A DNA stretch of 64,000 nt from Rariglobus hedericola (GCF_007559335.1 NZ_VMBG01000001.1:1736001-1800000); one strand, 5' to 3'. Counted from the first letter of the stretch, positions 18,686 through 29,835 are shown. Numbers and translations: made by a program. The notes: generated from the sequence alone by a model not told the origin.

Positions 18686-18960
18686 CTTGTCGGAAAGTTG
18701 CTCTTGAAACCCTTTTCCGCTTCACCGTTATTCGCTCCCCGCCCGCTTCAACTGGGCTTTCCGTTCGGTTCTTTAACACGTCCTTTTCGAGTCCACTCCG
18801 GCACCCCTCGCGCCCCCAAGCGCAACCTGCTGTCCGTCAAATAATTAATAAGCCCTTAAAGCTCCTTTGATTTACTGGCGGCCCGCCTCCCCCCTTTTCT
18901 TTGTTTGGTGCCTGGTTTTATTCGTGATGACGTGCCTCTGACCGCCCTCGGATCGCCCAG

Positions 18961-18969
18961 TGTGAATAA
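18961..18969 (-). promoter_or_regulatory. DnaA box (candidate)
   Basis: TGTGAATAA is the reverse complement of TTATTCACA, an exact match to the relaxed consensus TTATNCACA, 36 bases before the dnaA start. It is well placed for autoregulation or origin function. Confidence 0.6.
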
Positions 18970-19004
18970 TCCCAAATCTCGCACCTTCTTTCGTCCTCAC
19001 GTCC

Positions 19005-20390
19005 ATGCCTTCAGCCGTCACGTCTCCGAACCTTTGGGAAACCGTCAAAAGCGATTTCAAAGGGCTTTTCCCTGAAGACGTGTATCAACTGTGGTTCGAG
19101 CCCATCACGTGCCTCGAAGCCGGCGAAGACACCTTGGTCCTCGGCGTTCCCAACGATTTTGCGGCGATTTGGATCAACGACAACTACCTCGATCTGATCG
19201 TTCAGCGCCTGCGCCTGACCTCCGGCCGCCTGATCGACGTCAAACTCAAGAAGTCCGGCGCCGTCACCGGCAACCCGTCCCGCACCGAATCCGAGGTTTC
19301 CGCCCCCCGCGCCAAGCCCGCCGCCCCCAAGCGCACCACCCGTTACGACGAAAAGGGCACCGCCTACGTCGGCTCGCTCAACCCGCGCAACACCTTCGAA
19401 ACCTTCGTCGTCGGCTCCAACAACCAGATGGCGCACGCCGCCGCCATGGCCGTCGCCCAGTCTCCCGCGCAGGCCTACAACCCTCTCTTCCTCTACGGTG
19501 ACACCGGCCTCGGCAAGACGCACCTGATGCACGCCATCGGCCACGCGATCCTCCGCGCCAAGCCCGACACCAAGGTCGCCTACCTCTCCACGGAAAAATT
19601 CACCAACGAGTTCATTCAGGCCCTCCAGGAGAACCAGCTCACCAAGTTCCGCCAGCGCTACCGTTGCGTGGACATCCTCCTCGTTGACGACGTGCAATTC
19701 CTCGCCGGCAAAGAGCGCATCCAGGAAGAATTTTTCCACACCTTCAACGACCTCTTCGAGTCGGGTAAGCAGATCATCCTCTCCAGCGACCGCCGCGCCG
19801 CCGAGATCCAGAAACTCGAAGCCCGTCTCGTCTCCCGCTTCGAATGGGGACTCCCTGCCGACATCCAGGCCCCCGATTTCGAGACCCGCCTCGCGATCCT
19901 CCGCACCAAAGCCGCGACCCTGAAGTTCAGCATCCCCGCCGATGTCGCCAACTTCATCGCCCAGCACATCGCCAAAAACATCCGTCGCCTCGAAGGCGCG
20001 CTGATCAAGGTCGCCAGCTACGCCACGCTTACCGGCAAGCCCATCGACATGGCGGCCACCGAGATGCTGCTGCAGGACGTCTTGATGGAGCAGGCGCAAA
20101 ACCAGCTCACCATCGAGATCATCCAAAAGAAAGTCGCCGATCACTACCAGATCCGCCACAGCGACATGACCAGCAAACGTCGCCCCAACAACATCGCCAT
20201 CCCCCGTCAGATCGCGATGTATCTAGCCCGCTCGCTCACCAAACATTCCCTCCAGGAAATCGGCGACGCCTTCGGTGGTCGCGATCACGGCACCGTCATC
20301 CACGCCTGCAAATCCGTGGACAACATGCTTGAGCAAGACACCACCGCCCGCGGCTCGATCGAGTTCCTCCGTAATCAACTCAGCCGCTGA
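19005..20390 (+). CDS. dnaA: Chromosomal replication initiator protein DnaA
   Basis: A 461-residue AAA+ initiator. Domain I (about 1-85) contains LWETVKSDFKGLFPEDVYQLWFEP-like interaction residues; a low-complexity Ala/Pro/Lys linker follows (about 88-118); domain III has Walker A GDTGLGKTH at 165-173 and Walker B LLVDDVQFLAGKE; domain IV carries the DnaA-box-binding helix (SLQEIGDAFGGRDHGTVIHA). It binds DnaA boxes and loads the helicase at oriC. Candidate boxes lie in the upstream gap. The length is typical. A 72-base hairpin repeat follows the stop and could act as a terminator. Confidence 0.97.
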   Translation: MPSAVTSPNLWETVKSDFKGLFPEDVYQLWFEPITCLEAGEDTLVLGVPNDFAAIWINDNYLDLIVQRLRLTSGRLIDVKLKKSGAVTGNPSRTESEVSAPRAKPAAPKRTTRYDEKGTAYVGSLNPRNTFETFVVGSNNQMAHAAAMAVAQSPAQAYNPLFLYGDTGLGKTHLMHAIGHAILRAKPDTKVAYLSTEKFTNEFIQALQENQLTKFRQRYRCVDILLVDDVQFLAGKERIQEEFFHTFNDLFESGKQIILSSDRRAAEIQKLEARLVSRFEWGLPADIQAPDFETRLAILRTKAATLKFSIPADVANFIAQHIAKNIRRLEGALIKVASYATLTGKPIDMAATEMLLQDVLMEQAQNQLTIEIIQKKVADHYQIRHSDMTSKRRPNNIAIPRQIAMYLARSLTKHSLQEIGDAFGGRDHGTVIHACKSVDNMLEQDTTARGSIEFLRNQLSR

Positions 20391-20397
20391 TCGATTT

Positions 20398-20469
20398 TTA
20401 ACCGCAGATTACGCAGATAGTCGCAGATAAGATTTTGAATCTGCGCCCATCTGCGTAATCTGCGGTTAA
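20398..20469. repeat. Long perfect inverted repeat (CGCAGATTACGCAGAT family)
   Basis: A 21-base left arm (20398-20418) is perfectly complementary to 20449-20469; inside it a second stem pairs 20422-20428 (CGCAGAT) with 20439-20445 (ATCTGCG). Almost the whole 72 bases folds into one hairpin with a small inner loop. It fills the gap between dnaA and the next gene. The unit ACGCAGAT recurs within each arm. It resembles dispersed palindromic units seen in many verrucomicrobial and other genomes; it may also terminate dnaA transcription. Confidence 0.9.
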
Positions 20470-20482
20470 TTATTTTTCACCC

Positions 20483-21004
20483 ATGAGCCTCACTCCCGAA
20501 CAATCCGCCGCCGTCTCCACGTGGGTCGCCTCCGGAGACAACCTCTCCGTCATCCAGAAAAAGCTCCGCGAAGAGTTCCAAGTTGCCATGACCTACATGG
20601 ACGTCCGCTTTCTGGTGGACGACCTCAACCTCCAGCTCAAAGACGCGCCCGCCAAGGTGGATACCAGCGACGTGAGCAAAACCCAACCGAAGGCCGCCCC
20701 CGCTGGAGCCGCGACGCCCTCCTCCCCATCCGACCAGCCTCCCGGCGAAGATGACCTCGCCGACGAAGCCGCCCTCCCCGGCGGCAGCGTGATCTTGGAC
20801 GTGGACGGCGTGACGCTCATACCCGGCGCCATCGCCAGCGGCAAAGTGACCTTTAGCGACGGCGTGACCGGCAAGTGGATCATCGACAACCAAGGCCGCC
20901 CCGGCTTCACCGAAATCAGCCAGCCCGGTTACCGCCCCACGCCCGAAGACGCGAAGTCCTTCATGAACCAGCTCGAAGCCGAGCTCCAACGCCGCGGCCT
21001 CTGA
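20483..21004 (+). CDS. Conserved hypothetical protein, two-part, no known function
   Basis: A 173-residue protein I cannot assign. Residues 1-55 look like a compact helical domain (LTPEQSAAVSTWVASGDNL, then QKKLREEFQ), possibly helix-turn-helix-like. Residues 56-95 are a Pro/Ala/Ser linker. Residues 96-155 are beta-rich (SVILDVDGVTLIPGAIASG), followed by a terminal helix. There is no signal peptide or membrane segment. Codon use matches its neighbours. It follows dnaA across the hairpin repeat and is followed by a strong terminator, so it is a real transcription unit end. Confidence 0.75.
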   Translation: MSLTPEQSAAVSTWVASGDNLSVIQKKLREEFQVAMTYMDVRFLVDDLNLQLKDAPAKVDTSDVSKTQPKAAPAGAATPSSPSDQPPGEDDLADEAALPGGSVILDVDGVTLIPGAIASGKVTFSDGVTGKWIIDNQGRPGFTEISQPGYRPTPEDAKSFMNQLEAELQRRGL

Positions 21005-21030
21005 GCACAAAGGTTCACGCGATCCCCCAA

Positions 21031-21059
21031 AGCCCGACGCGCCCCGTCGGGCTTTTTTT
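21031..21059 (+). terminator. Rho-independent terminator
   Basis: Stem AGCCCGAC (21031-21038) / GTCGGGCT (21046-21053) with a seven-base loop, then T7. It terminates the 20483-21004 transcript. Confidence 0.93.
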
Positions 21060-21152
21060 ACGCCCAACACCCTGCGCCTGTTTTCCCGCCCCTAATATCC
21101 TAGTGTTCAGCCAGAGCCCGGAACACACCTTTGTAACTTAATACGTTACAAA

Positions 21153-22040
21153 CTACCCCGTGACGCTCCGGCGTTCCACCACGCGCCACTCCCTCGGAGT
21201 CATGCCGGTATGCGTGCGAAACACCCGGATAAAATACGAGGCCGTGCTAAACCCGCACGCCCAGCCCACCTCGGCCACATTGTAGCGAGCATCCGCCAGC
21301 AAATCCTTGGCCAACGTCACCCGCTCCTTCGTGATCCACGTTGTCAACGTGACCCCGCGCTCACGATGAAACTGCCGCGATAGCGTATCCGTCGCGCATC
21401 CCGCCGACGCCGCCAGCCGCTCCACCGACAGCTCCGGATCCGCCAGCATCGTCCTCGCCAGCTTCTCCGCCTCGCGCACAAACGGCGACCGCGCATCGCT
21501 CACCACCGCCGGCCGGTGCAACTCGCTGAGCAACGTCACCACAAACGCATCCACCAGGCCCGCCACATAACGCTCGCGGTGCACCACCGGCACTTTGTCA
21601 GCCTCCGCCACATCGTCGAGATAGCGAAACGCCTCCCGCCCCCGCACACTCACCAACCGCTCCGATCCCCAGCCTTGAATCTCGCGATCCGCCGTAGCCC
21701 GCCCGCGATGCAGCACAAAACCTTCCTGCGCGTGGATGCACACCAACACGCCATAAGGCGTGCGCCGGTCCACCGGAGTTTCCGCATGAGGCACGCCCCG
21801 CGGCATCACCGCCAGTTCTCCCGCGCCCAGCGTGAAACGATCCGCCGGACACTCGAATACCGTCGCCCCGCCCGTCTGCACAAACAGTTCCGGCACCGGA
21901 TGAAAGTGAGACCGCGGGCGTTTGCGATGCAGCTCCACCGATTGCGGCACGCGCACCCTTGTCTTGCCCGCACGCAGCCGCACCAGCGCCGATTCGAGGT
22001 CCCGCTCATACGCCGCTTGTTGCTCGGGGATATTTATCAC
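21153..22040 (-). CDS. AraC-family transcriptional regulator with N-terminal cupin-like domain
   Basis: A 295-residue regulator. The N-terminal half (about 25-150) resembles a cupin sensing domain (RSHFHPVPELFVQTGG, VMPRGVPHAE). The C-terminal 100 residues hold the two AraC helix-turn-helix motifs (VERLAASAGCATDTLSRQFHRE and VAEVGWACGFSTASYFIRVFRTHTG segments). It starts at GTG 22040 in the sense shown; no nearer ATG precedes the conserved region. It is divergent from the ThuA gene, with a 149-base space that holds a perfect palindrome. It probably controls ThuA and the oxidoreductase in response to a sugar or sugar derivative. Confidence 0.9.
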   Translation of the reverse strand: MINIPEQQAAYERDLESALVRLRAGKTRVRVPQSVELHRKRPRSHFHPVPELFVQTGGATVFECPADRFTLGAGELAVMPRGVPHAETPVDRRTPYGVLVCIHAQEGFVLHRGRATADREIQGWGSERLVSVRGREAFRYLDDVAEADKVPVVHRERYVAGLVDAFVVTLLSELHRPAVVSDARSPFVREAEKLARTMLADPELSVERLAASAGCATDTLSRQFHRERGVTLTTWITKERVTLAKDLLADARYNVAEVGWACGFSTASYFIRVFRTHTGMTPREWRVVERRSVTG

Positions 22041-22134
22041 GAAGTCGGATTTTTACTATAAATCACAGGTAAATACGATATCCGATTATTGCCCGTTTTC
22101 ATCCAACACCCTTCCATGGACCGCGTTTACCTAG

Positions 22135-22146
22135 GGAATGCATTCC
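22135..22146. promoter_or_regulatory. Perfect 12-base palindrome GGAATGCATTCC, candidate operator
   Basis: It lies between the divergent AraC regulator and ThuA genes, 44 bases before the ThuA start. Flanking GGTAAATAC (22070) and GTTTACCT (22124) form a second inverted pair. A likely binding site for a local regulator; AraC proteins usually bind direct repeats, so a LacI-type protein encoded elsewhere is also possible. Confidence 0.45.
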
Positions 22147-22189
22147 GGCTCCCTAACCCAACAAACCCCGTCCACATCGTAAAAGTGTT

Positions 22190-22960
22190 ATGAGCAAAAC
22201 CATCCGCGTCACCGTCTGGGGCGAATTCCGCCACGAGAAAAAGAACCCTAAAGTCGCCGCCCTCTACCCGCAGGGCATGCACGAAACCATCGCGGACTTC
22301 CTCCGCCCGAACACCGACTTCACCGTGCGCACCGCCTGGCTCGACCAGCCCGAGCACGGTCTCACCGATGCCATTCTCGCCGACACCGATGTGCTCATCT
22401 GGTGGGGCCACATGGCCCACGGTGACGTGCAGGACGCCATCGTTGCCAAGGTCAAAACCCGCGTGCTCGAGGGCATGGGCCTCATCGCCCTTCACTCCGC
22501 CCACTACGCCAAGATTTTCAAAGCCCTTCTCGGCACCACCTGCTCCCTCAAGTGGCGCGAAGCGACCGACAAGGAACGCCTCTGGAACATCAATCCCGCC
22601 CATCCGATCACCCAGGGCATCGGCGAATATTTTGAAATCCCCGCCGAGGAAATGTATGGCGAACCCTTTGGCATTCCCGAGCCCGACCAGTTGATCTTCA
22701 TCTCCTGGTTCACCGGCGGCGAAGTCTTCCGCAGCGGTGCCACCTGGCAGCGCGGCAACGGCCGTATCTTCTACTTCCGTCCCGGCCACGAAACCTACCC
22801 GACCTACCACCAAAAAGAGGTGCAGATGGTCATCACCAACGCTGTTCGCTGGGCCCGCGCCACCGTGTGCATTCCCGACGTCTGCCCCAACGCCAAGCCG
22901 CTCGAGCCGCTCCCGGATGACACCGAAGCCGCCGCCCGCCCCACCATCGGCCACAAGTAA
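22190..22960 (+). CDS. ThuA domain protein
   Basis: A 256-residue single-domain protein of the ThuA (trehalose utilisation) family, a glutamine-amidotransferase-like fold. Recognisable segments are [12 protein letters not shown] at the N-terminus, the core [12 protein letters not shown], and [19 protein letters not shown], where the His of LHSAH is conserved. In rhizobia ThuA, with the oxidoreductase ThuB, handles trehalose-derived disaccharides by 3-keto chemistry. The next gene is a Gfo/Idh/MocA oxidoreductase, which repeats the ThuA-ThuB pairing. There is no signal peptide, so the protein is cytoplasmic. Expression is probably set by the divergent AraC regulator. Confidence 0.9.
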   Translation: MSKTIRVTVWGEFRHEKKNPKVAALYPQGMHETIADFLRPNTDFTVRTAWLDQPEHGLTDAILADTDVLIWWGHMAHGDVQDAIVAKVKTRVLEGMGLIALHSAHYAKIFKALLGTTCSLKWREATDKERLWNINPAHPITQGIGEYFEIPAEEMYGEPFGIPEPDQLIFISWFTGGEVFRSGATWQRGNGRIFYFRPGHETYPTYHQKEVQMVITNAVRWARATVCIPDVCPNAKPLEPLPDDTEAAARPTIGHK

Positions 22961-22970
22961 TCGTTACAAA

Positions 22971-23034
22971 ACCTGAAACTTGAGACCTGAAATCTGAAAA
23001 CAGTCCGCTGCATTTCAGGTCTCCGGTTTCAATC
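22971..23034. repeat. Hairpin repeat (CCTGAAACTTGAGACCTGAAA family) between thuA and the oxidoreductase gene
   Basis: GAGACCTGAAAT (22982-22993) pairs perfectly with ATTTCAGGTCTC (23012-23023); an outer TGAAA/TTTCA pairing extends the stem. The left arm also repeats CCTGAAA twice. The loop has 18 bases. It may attenuate or stabilise the dicistronic message. Confidence 0.75.
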
Positions 23035-23057
23035 TTCACCCCTTCACTTTCCCCTTC

Positions 23058-24122
23058 ATGCCTTCTCCTAAAAAATCCTCCGTCCGCATCGCCATCATCG
23101 GCACCGGCGGCATGGCTGCCAACCACGCCAAGCGCTTCAAAGAAGTCCCCGGCTGCACCCTCGTCGCCGCCGTCGATGTCAGCCGTGAACGCGTTGAGAA
23201 ATTCGCCGCCGATCACGGCATCCCCGCCACCTTCCTCTCGCTGGACGAGCTCCTCAAGGGTGCCGAATTCGATGCCGTGTCCATCGTCACGCCCGACCCG
23301 TTCCACGCCGCGCAATCCATTCAGTGTCTCAAGGCGGGCAAACACGTTCTCTGCGAAAAGCCCCTCGCTCTCAACCACTCCGACGCGAGCAAGATGGTCG
23401 CCGCCGCGCAAAAGGCCGGGGTCATCAACATGGTGAACCTGTCCTACCGCGACTGGCCCGCCATTCAGGCCGTCGCCAAGGTCATCGCCGCCGGTCGCAT
23501 CGGCGAGATCCGCCATGTCGAGGCCAACTACCTCCAATCCTGGCTCCCCAGCAAGATCTGGGGCGACTGGCGCACCACGCCCGCCTGGCTCTGGCGCCTC
23601 TCCACCAAGCACGGCAGCCGCGGCGTCCTCGGTGACGTGGGCGTGCACATCGTCGACTTCGCGACGTTCCCCGCCGGCCCGGTCAAAAACGTCTACTGCA
23701 AGCTCAAGACCTTCGACAAAGCCCCGGGCAACATCGTTGGCGAATACACGCTCGACGCCAACGACTCCGCCGTGATGACCGTCGAGTTCGCCAACGGCGC
23801 GCTCGGCACCATTCACACCACCCGCTGGTCGGGCGGACACGCGAACCGTCTGTTCCTCAAGATCTCCGGCACCAAGGGTTCGATCGAGATCGACTCCGAG
23901 CGCTCCACCACGAGCTACAAGTTCTGCGCCGGCCACGATCTGGACAAAGCCCAGTGGATCACCATCGACACGAAGCCCACGCCCAACAACTACGCGCGTT
24001 TCATCAAGAGCATCCGCACCGGCAAACAGGACCAGCCCGACTTCGCCCGCGGAGCCGAGGTTCAAAAGGTCCTCGACGCCTGCATCACCTCCGACGCCAA
24101 GGGTCGCCCGATCAACGTCTGA
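23058..24122 (+). CDS. Gfo/Idh/MocA-family oxidoreductase
   Basis: A 354-residue NAD(P)-dependent sugar oxidoreductase. The Rossmann loop is IAIIGTGGMAANHAKRF near 12-28; the family EKP motif appears as HVLCEKPLALN, and the C-terminal alpha/beta domain has GSRGVLGDVGVHIVDF with the catalytic-region histidine. It oxidises or reduces a hydroxyl of a sugar or inositol-like substrate. It pairs with ThuA, as in thuAB, suggesting 3-keto-glucoside metabolism. It has no twin-arginine signal, unlike many verrucomicrobial members, so it is cytosolic. A terminator hairpin follows. Confidence 0.92.
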   Translation: MPSPKKSSVRIAIIGTGGMAANHAKRFKEVPGCTLVAAVDVSRERVEKFAADHGIPATFLSLDELLKGAEFDAVSIVTPDPFHAAQSIQCLKAGKHVLCEKPLALNHSDASKMVAAAQKAGVINMVNLSYRDWPAIQAVAKVIAAGRIGEIRHVEANYLQSWLPSKIWGDWRTTPAWLWRLSTKHGSRGVLGDVGVHIVDFATFPAGPVKNVYCKLKTFDKAPGNIVGEYTLDANDSAVMTVEFANGALGTIHTTRWSGGHANRLFLKISGTKGSIEIDSERSTTSYKFCAGHDLDKAQWITIDTKPTPNNYARFIKSIRTGKQDQPDFARGAEVQKVLDACITSDAKGRPINV

Positions 24123-24158
24123 GCAACCTCAGGCATCCTGCCTCACGCAACGGTCTCA

Positions 24159-24189
24159 CGCCGGCCTCTCCCCGAGGCCGGCGTTTTTA
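24159..24189 (+). terminator. Rho-independent terminator
   Basis: An 11-base stem ACGCCGGCCTC / GAGGCCGGCGT with a five-base loop, then TTTTATTTTATT. It ends the ThuA-oxidoreductase unit. Confidence 0.93.
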
Positions 24190-24191
24190 TT

Positions 24192-25370
24192 TTATTGCGG
24201 ACGCCACGGCTCCATCAGCTTCCACACAAAACCCGTCCGCAGGTTCTCCGCCATGAGCAACGTAATGCCTTGATCGATCCCGATGACATCCGTGCCCACC
24301 CAGCCCGTCACCGGATTAAACGCATCGGCAAATCCATACGGTCCGTAAACGGTTTCACCGAAGCGCGCGTGCATCGTCCGCAACGCCGCCAGGCATTCCT
24401 CGGGCGCAAAGGGTAGCGATCCCGCCGCCGCGCAGGGCACCACCGTGCCGTCGATGCGCGTATCCGCAGCTCCGATACCTTGGCCGTTCACCGGCGGACC
24501 ACCCCAGTCCATGTAGCCCGCCGCGCCATCCGACGACGTGAGCCCCCAGACATTTTCATCGTAACCCGGATAATGCCCGCGCAGATCGATGCAAAACTGC
24601 CGCTGCGCCAGCGTGGCCTCGCGCGCGTTCTCAAAAAAATCCACGCCCGTCACCGAGTCCGCAAACCCGCGCCAATCCAGCCACGCCTGCGGAAACTGGT
24701 GCACGAACAACGGCGGATGATGCAAAAACCGCCGGCCCGCATACGTCACCCACGGCATGCGTTTCCAAGCCGTCCATGCACTCGCCGGCAACGGATGCGT
24801 CGGCGAAGCCATCGCCAGCCGTGTCATGCCCCAATGCTCCGAAAACTGATTCCAGCTCCACGGGAAGAATCCTTTCTCCGGAGTCCAGCCGTGGCAGATC
24901 AAACCCTCTTCGTTCGTCATCCACGGCCAGTCAACGCGGTCGTAAAGTTCCTGCGCCAACGCCGCCGTCTCGCCGCCAAAATAACGCCCCGCCGACAACG
25001 CCCCGAACAGCCCCAGCGCCGTGTCGATACTCGACGCCTCGCAATTCCACGCCCGCTCGCAAGTCGCCGCATCAATGAAGTGATACCAAAACCCATGCTC
25101 GTGCGGCACCCGGTCGCGCAACGTGCGCAATGTCTGGTTCACGCGCGTCTGCGCATCCGCCCGCGATTCCCAGCACCGCTCCGCGCCGATCGCCAGTGCG
25201 GTCAGACCGAAGCCTACCGCGGCCACGCTCGCCATCCCGCCCGGCTTTGACCCATCCGCGCGAGCCCGATCCGGAATCAGCCCGGTGTCCGCATGCGCCG
25301 ATTCCCAGAAAAGCCGGAATGCCCGTCGTTCAAGATCTTCAAGAAAGGCATCGTCTGAGGGGTTGAGCAT
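24192..25370 (-). CDS. Glucoamylase-like (PF10091-type) glycoside hydrolase
   Basis: A 392-residue (alpha/alpha)6-barrel-like protein. Markers of the glycoamylase-like family are LERRAFRLFWESAHADTGLI at the N-terminus, the core GGMASVAAVGFGLTAL, and the SDGAAGYMDWGGPPVNGQG region with acidic residues. The related family GH144 contains endo-beta-1,2-glucanases, so a beta-glucan substrate is plausible but not proven. No signal peptide is visible, so the substrate would be cytoplasmic, or the true N-terminus is missed. ATG 25370, five bases after the ligA stop, is chosen; a GTG at 25385 would overlap ligA. Confidence 0.82.
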   Translation of the reverse strand: MLNPSDDAFLEDLERRAFRLFWESAHADTGLIPDRARADGSKPGGMASVAAVGFGLTALAIGAERCWESRADAQTRVNQTLRTLRDRVPHEHGFWYHFIDAATCERAWNCEASSIDTALGLFGALSAGRYFGGETAALAQELYDRVDWPWMTNEEGLICHGWTPEKGFFPWSWNQFSEHWGMTRLAMASPTHPLPASAWTAWKRMPWVTYAGRRFLHHPPLFVHQFPQAWLDWRGFADSVTGVDFFENAREATLAQRQFCIDLRGHYPGYDENVWGLTSSDGAAGYMDWGGPPVNGQGIGAADTRIDGTVVPCAAAGSLPFAPEECLAALRTMHARFGETVYGPYGFADAFNPVTGWVGTDVIGIDQGITLLMAENLRTGFVWKLMEPWRPQ

Positions 25371-25374
25371 AAAA

Positions 25375-27878
<2,504 letters not shown>

Positions 27879-27978
27879 GCTTGATTCGCGCACGGCAAAA
27901 TCCAAGGGATAATCCAACGCATATTCTCCACCGTCGGCGTAACCCAGCTTGTGATTTCCGGGCGTCGTCGATCAGCTG

Positions 27979-29811
27979 ATGTGCACCACGTCCTCCATGA
28001 GCACTTCGCAACACCCCGACGACCGGCCGGACCGCTTGGACGACAATTCATTTTCCAAACGCATGGCTCGGCGTCTCGCGCGGCTGCAAGAAAACGGGCC
28101 GCGCGATCTTTGGTGGCAGTTACTCGATCTGCTCGAAAAATACCGCGCACTCCGCCTCGCCCTCTATGCCACCGCGCTGCTGATCGTTCTCGGGTTCGTG
28201 ACATCGATCTGGGTTTACCCGTGGTGGCGCCAGCGCACCGCCGTCAGCATGGCCCGCCAATGGCTCGAGGCCGGCCGCCTCGACCAAGCCTCAGAATTTA
28301 TTCAGACCGCCCTCAAGGTCGCGCCCGAGCGCCCCGAATCGTGGAAACTCGCCAGCGACCTCGCCCGCCGCCTCGGCAACCAAGCCAGCGCCACGGGTTA
28401 TTCGCGGAAAGCCGCCGAACTTGCCCCGGAGGACAAAGACCTCGTGCTTGCATGGGCGGCCGACGCCTTGCTCTCGAATCAGCCCGAAGAAACCGAACGC
28501 GCCCTCGCCACTCTTCCCGCCAACACTGTCGCCGAATCCTCCCACGCGCAGCGTCTCCTCGGCGAACTCGCCCGCCGCAAAATCGACCTCACCACCGCGA
28601 GCAACCACTTCGAACAGGCGCTGCGCATCGACGGCCCCGGCACGGCGATCGACGAGGTGCCGCTCGGAACTATTTTGCTGAAATCCCGTGATCCCGTCGA
28701 ACGCCAGCGCGGCCTCGACCTGCTGATGAAATGGACCACCAGCGTCGAATGGGGCGCCAACGTCCTGCGCACGCTGCTCTCCGATGCGCTCCTGCGTGAT
28801 GATCGCGCCGCGATGTTACGTTGGGCCGATGCGCTTCGCGGCCATCCTCGCTGCACCTTGGGCGACATCCCCAACTGCCTGCGAGCCCTTTCCATCTCGA
28901 ACGAAACCCGCTTCGCCGAAGCACTGGCCTTGATGGAGAAACACCACGCGGTGGACCCGGGAAATATCGCGCTGCTGGTGAGCTGGCTCAACCAAATCGG
29001 CCGCAGCCGCGAAGCCGTCACGTGGGTGAAGACGCTCCCGCCCGCACTGACACGGAAACCGCCGGCATCCGTAGGCATCGCCGAATCACTGCGCCAGTCC
29101 GCAGATTGGGATGCGCTTCTGGAGTGGACCGGACGCGCTGACTGGGGACGCGATCTCGAGGCTGTCCGTCTGTGCTACACATTAAAAGCCGCGCATGAGT
29201 CCGGCCGAAAAGAAACGGAAAAGGAATTATGGAGCACGCTGCAGACGCGTGCCGGCACGGATGGCGAACGCACCTTATTCACCGCCGATACCCTCTACAG
29301 CTGGGGTCTGCGCGACTACGCACTCACCCTGCTGTGGTCGGCCGCCGATGATCCCGGCATCGCGGTTCAAGTTTTGGGCACGCTCGCCCGCCACTATCAA
29401 GTCGAGCTGAATGCCGACGGCCAATATCGCGTCTTTAAACGGCTGAACTCGTTGCGTCCCCAAGATACGGCGATCGCCAACAACTACGTTTTCTTCGCCG
29501 CTCTCACCGGCAATGATCTGCGCAAAATCGAGAATCTGGCCGCCGCCAACTTTAAGCAGGCTCCCGACAGCCCGGTCTATCGTTCGACTTATGCGTTCGT
29601 GCTGTGCATCCGAACCCGTGCGCCCGAAGCGCTCGCCTTGCTCAAACCCGTCTCGGCCGACTGGCAGAATACTCCCGTGGTCACACTCGCCTACGGACTC
29701 GCCCTCGCCGGAACCGGCCGGAACGCCGAGGCGCGCACGGTGCTTTCATCGCTTTCCACGGACACCCTGACCCAGCAGGAAATCGCCCTGATTGAGAAGG
29801 CCCTCAGGTAG
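27979..29811 (+). CDS. Membrane-anchored tetratricopeptide-repeat protein
   Basis: A 610-residue protein with a basic cytoplasmic N-terminus, one transmembrane helix (about 58-80) and a long helical periplasmic part. TPR-like units are clear near 85-160 (MARQWLEAGRLDQASEFIQTAL; PESWKLASDLARRLGNQ) and again near the end (VVTLAYGLALAGTGRNAEAR), with more degenerate repeats between. It is likely a scaffold; no partner is identified. ATG 27997 (six residues later) is an alternative start; neither has a good Shine-Dalgarno sequence. Convergent with the PEP-CTERM gene. Confidence 0.82.
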   Translation: MCTTSSMSTSQHPDDRPDRLDDNSFSKRMARRLARLQENGPRDLWWQLLDLLEKYRALRLALYATALLIVLGFVTSIWVYPWWRQRTAVSMARQWLEAGRLDQASEFIQTALKVAPERPESWKLASDLARRLGNQASATGYSRKAAELAPEDKDLVLAWAADALLSNQPEETERALATLPANTVAESSHAQRLLGELARRKIDLTTASNHFEQALRIDGPGTAIDEVPLGTILLKSRDPVERQRGLDLLMKWTTSVEWGANVLRTLLSDALLRDDRAAMLRWADALRGHPRCTLGDIPNCLRALSISNETRFAEALALMEKHHAVDPGNIALLVSWLNQIGRSREAVTWVKTLPPALTRKPPASVGIAESLRQSADWDALLEWTGRADWGRDLEAVRLCYTLKAAHESGRKETEKELWSTLQTRAGTDGERTLFTADTLYSWGLRDYALTLLWSAADDPGIAVQVLGTLARHYQVELNADGQYRVFKRLNSLRPQDTAIANNYVFFAALTGNDLRKIENLAAANFKQAPDSPVYRSTYAFVLCIRTRAPEALALLKPVSADWQNTPVVTLAYGLALAGTGRNAEARTVLSSLSTDTLTQQEIALIEKALR

Positions 29812-29835
29812 CACGGCGGGCATCGCCCGAAAAGC

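Larger units (their letters stand above)
18477..19004. other. Intergenic region upstream of dnaA, candidate replication origin
   Basis: This 528-base gap is the longest in the window. It holds two exact reverse-orientation matches to the DnaA box TTATNCACA (18677-18685 and 18961-18969), a one-mismatch forward box TTATCCGCA at 18661-18669, two weaker TTATTCG matches (18728, 18918), a 12-base perfect palindrome TTACCTAGGTAA at 18553-18564, and an A/T-rich stretch at about 18838-18880 that could serve as an unwinding element. DnaA boxes here could equally reflect dnaA autoregulation. No dnaN or gidA follows. The gap contains no convincing open frame. Confidence 0.55.
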
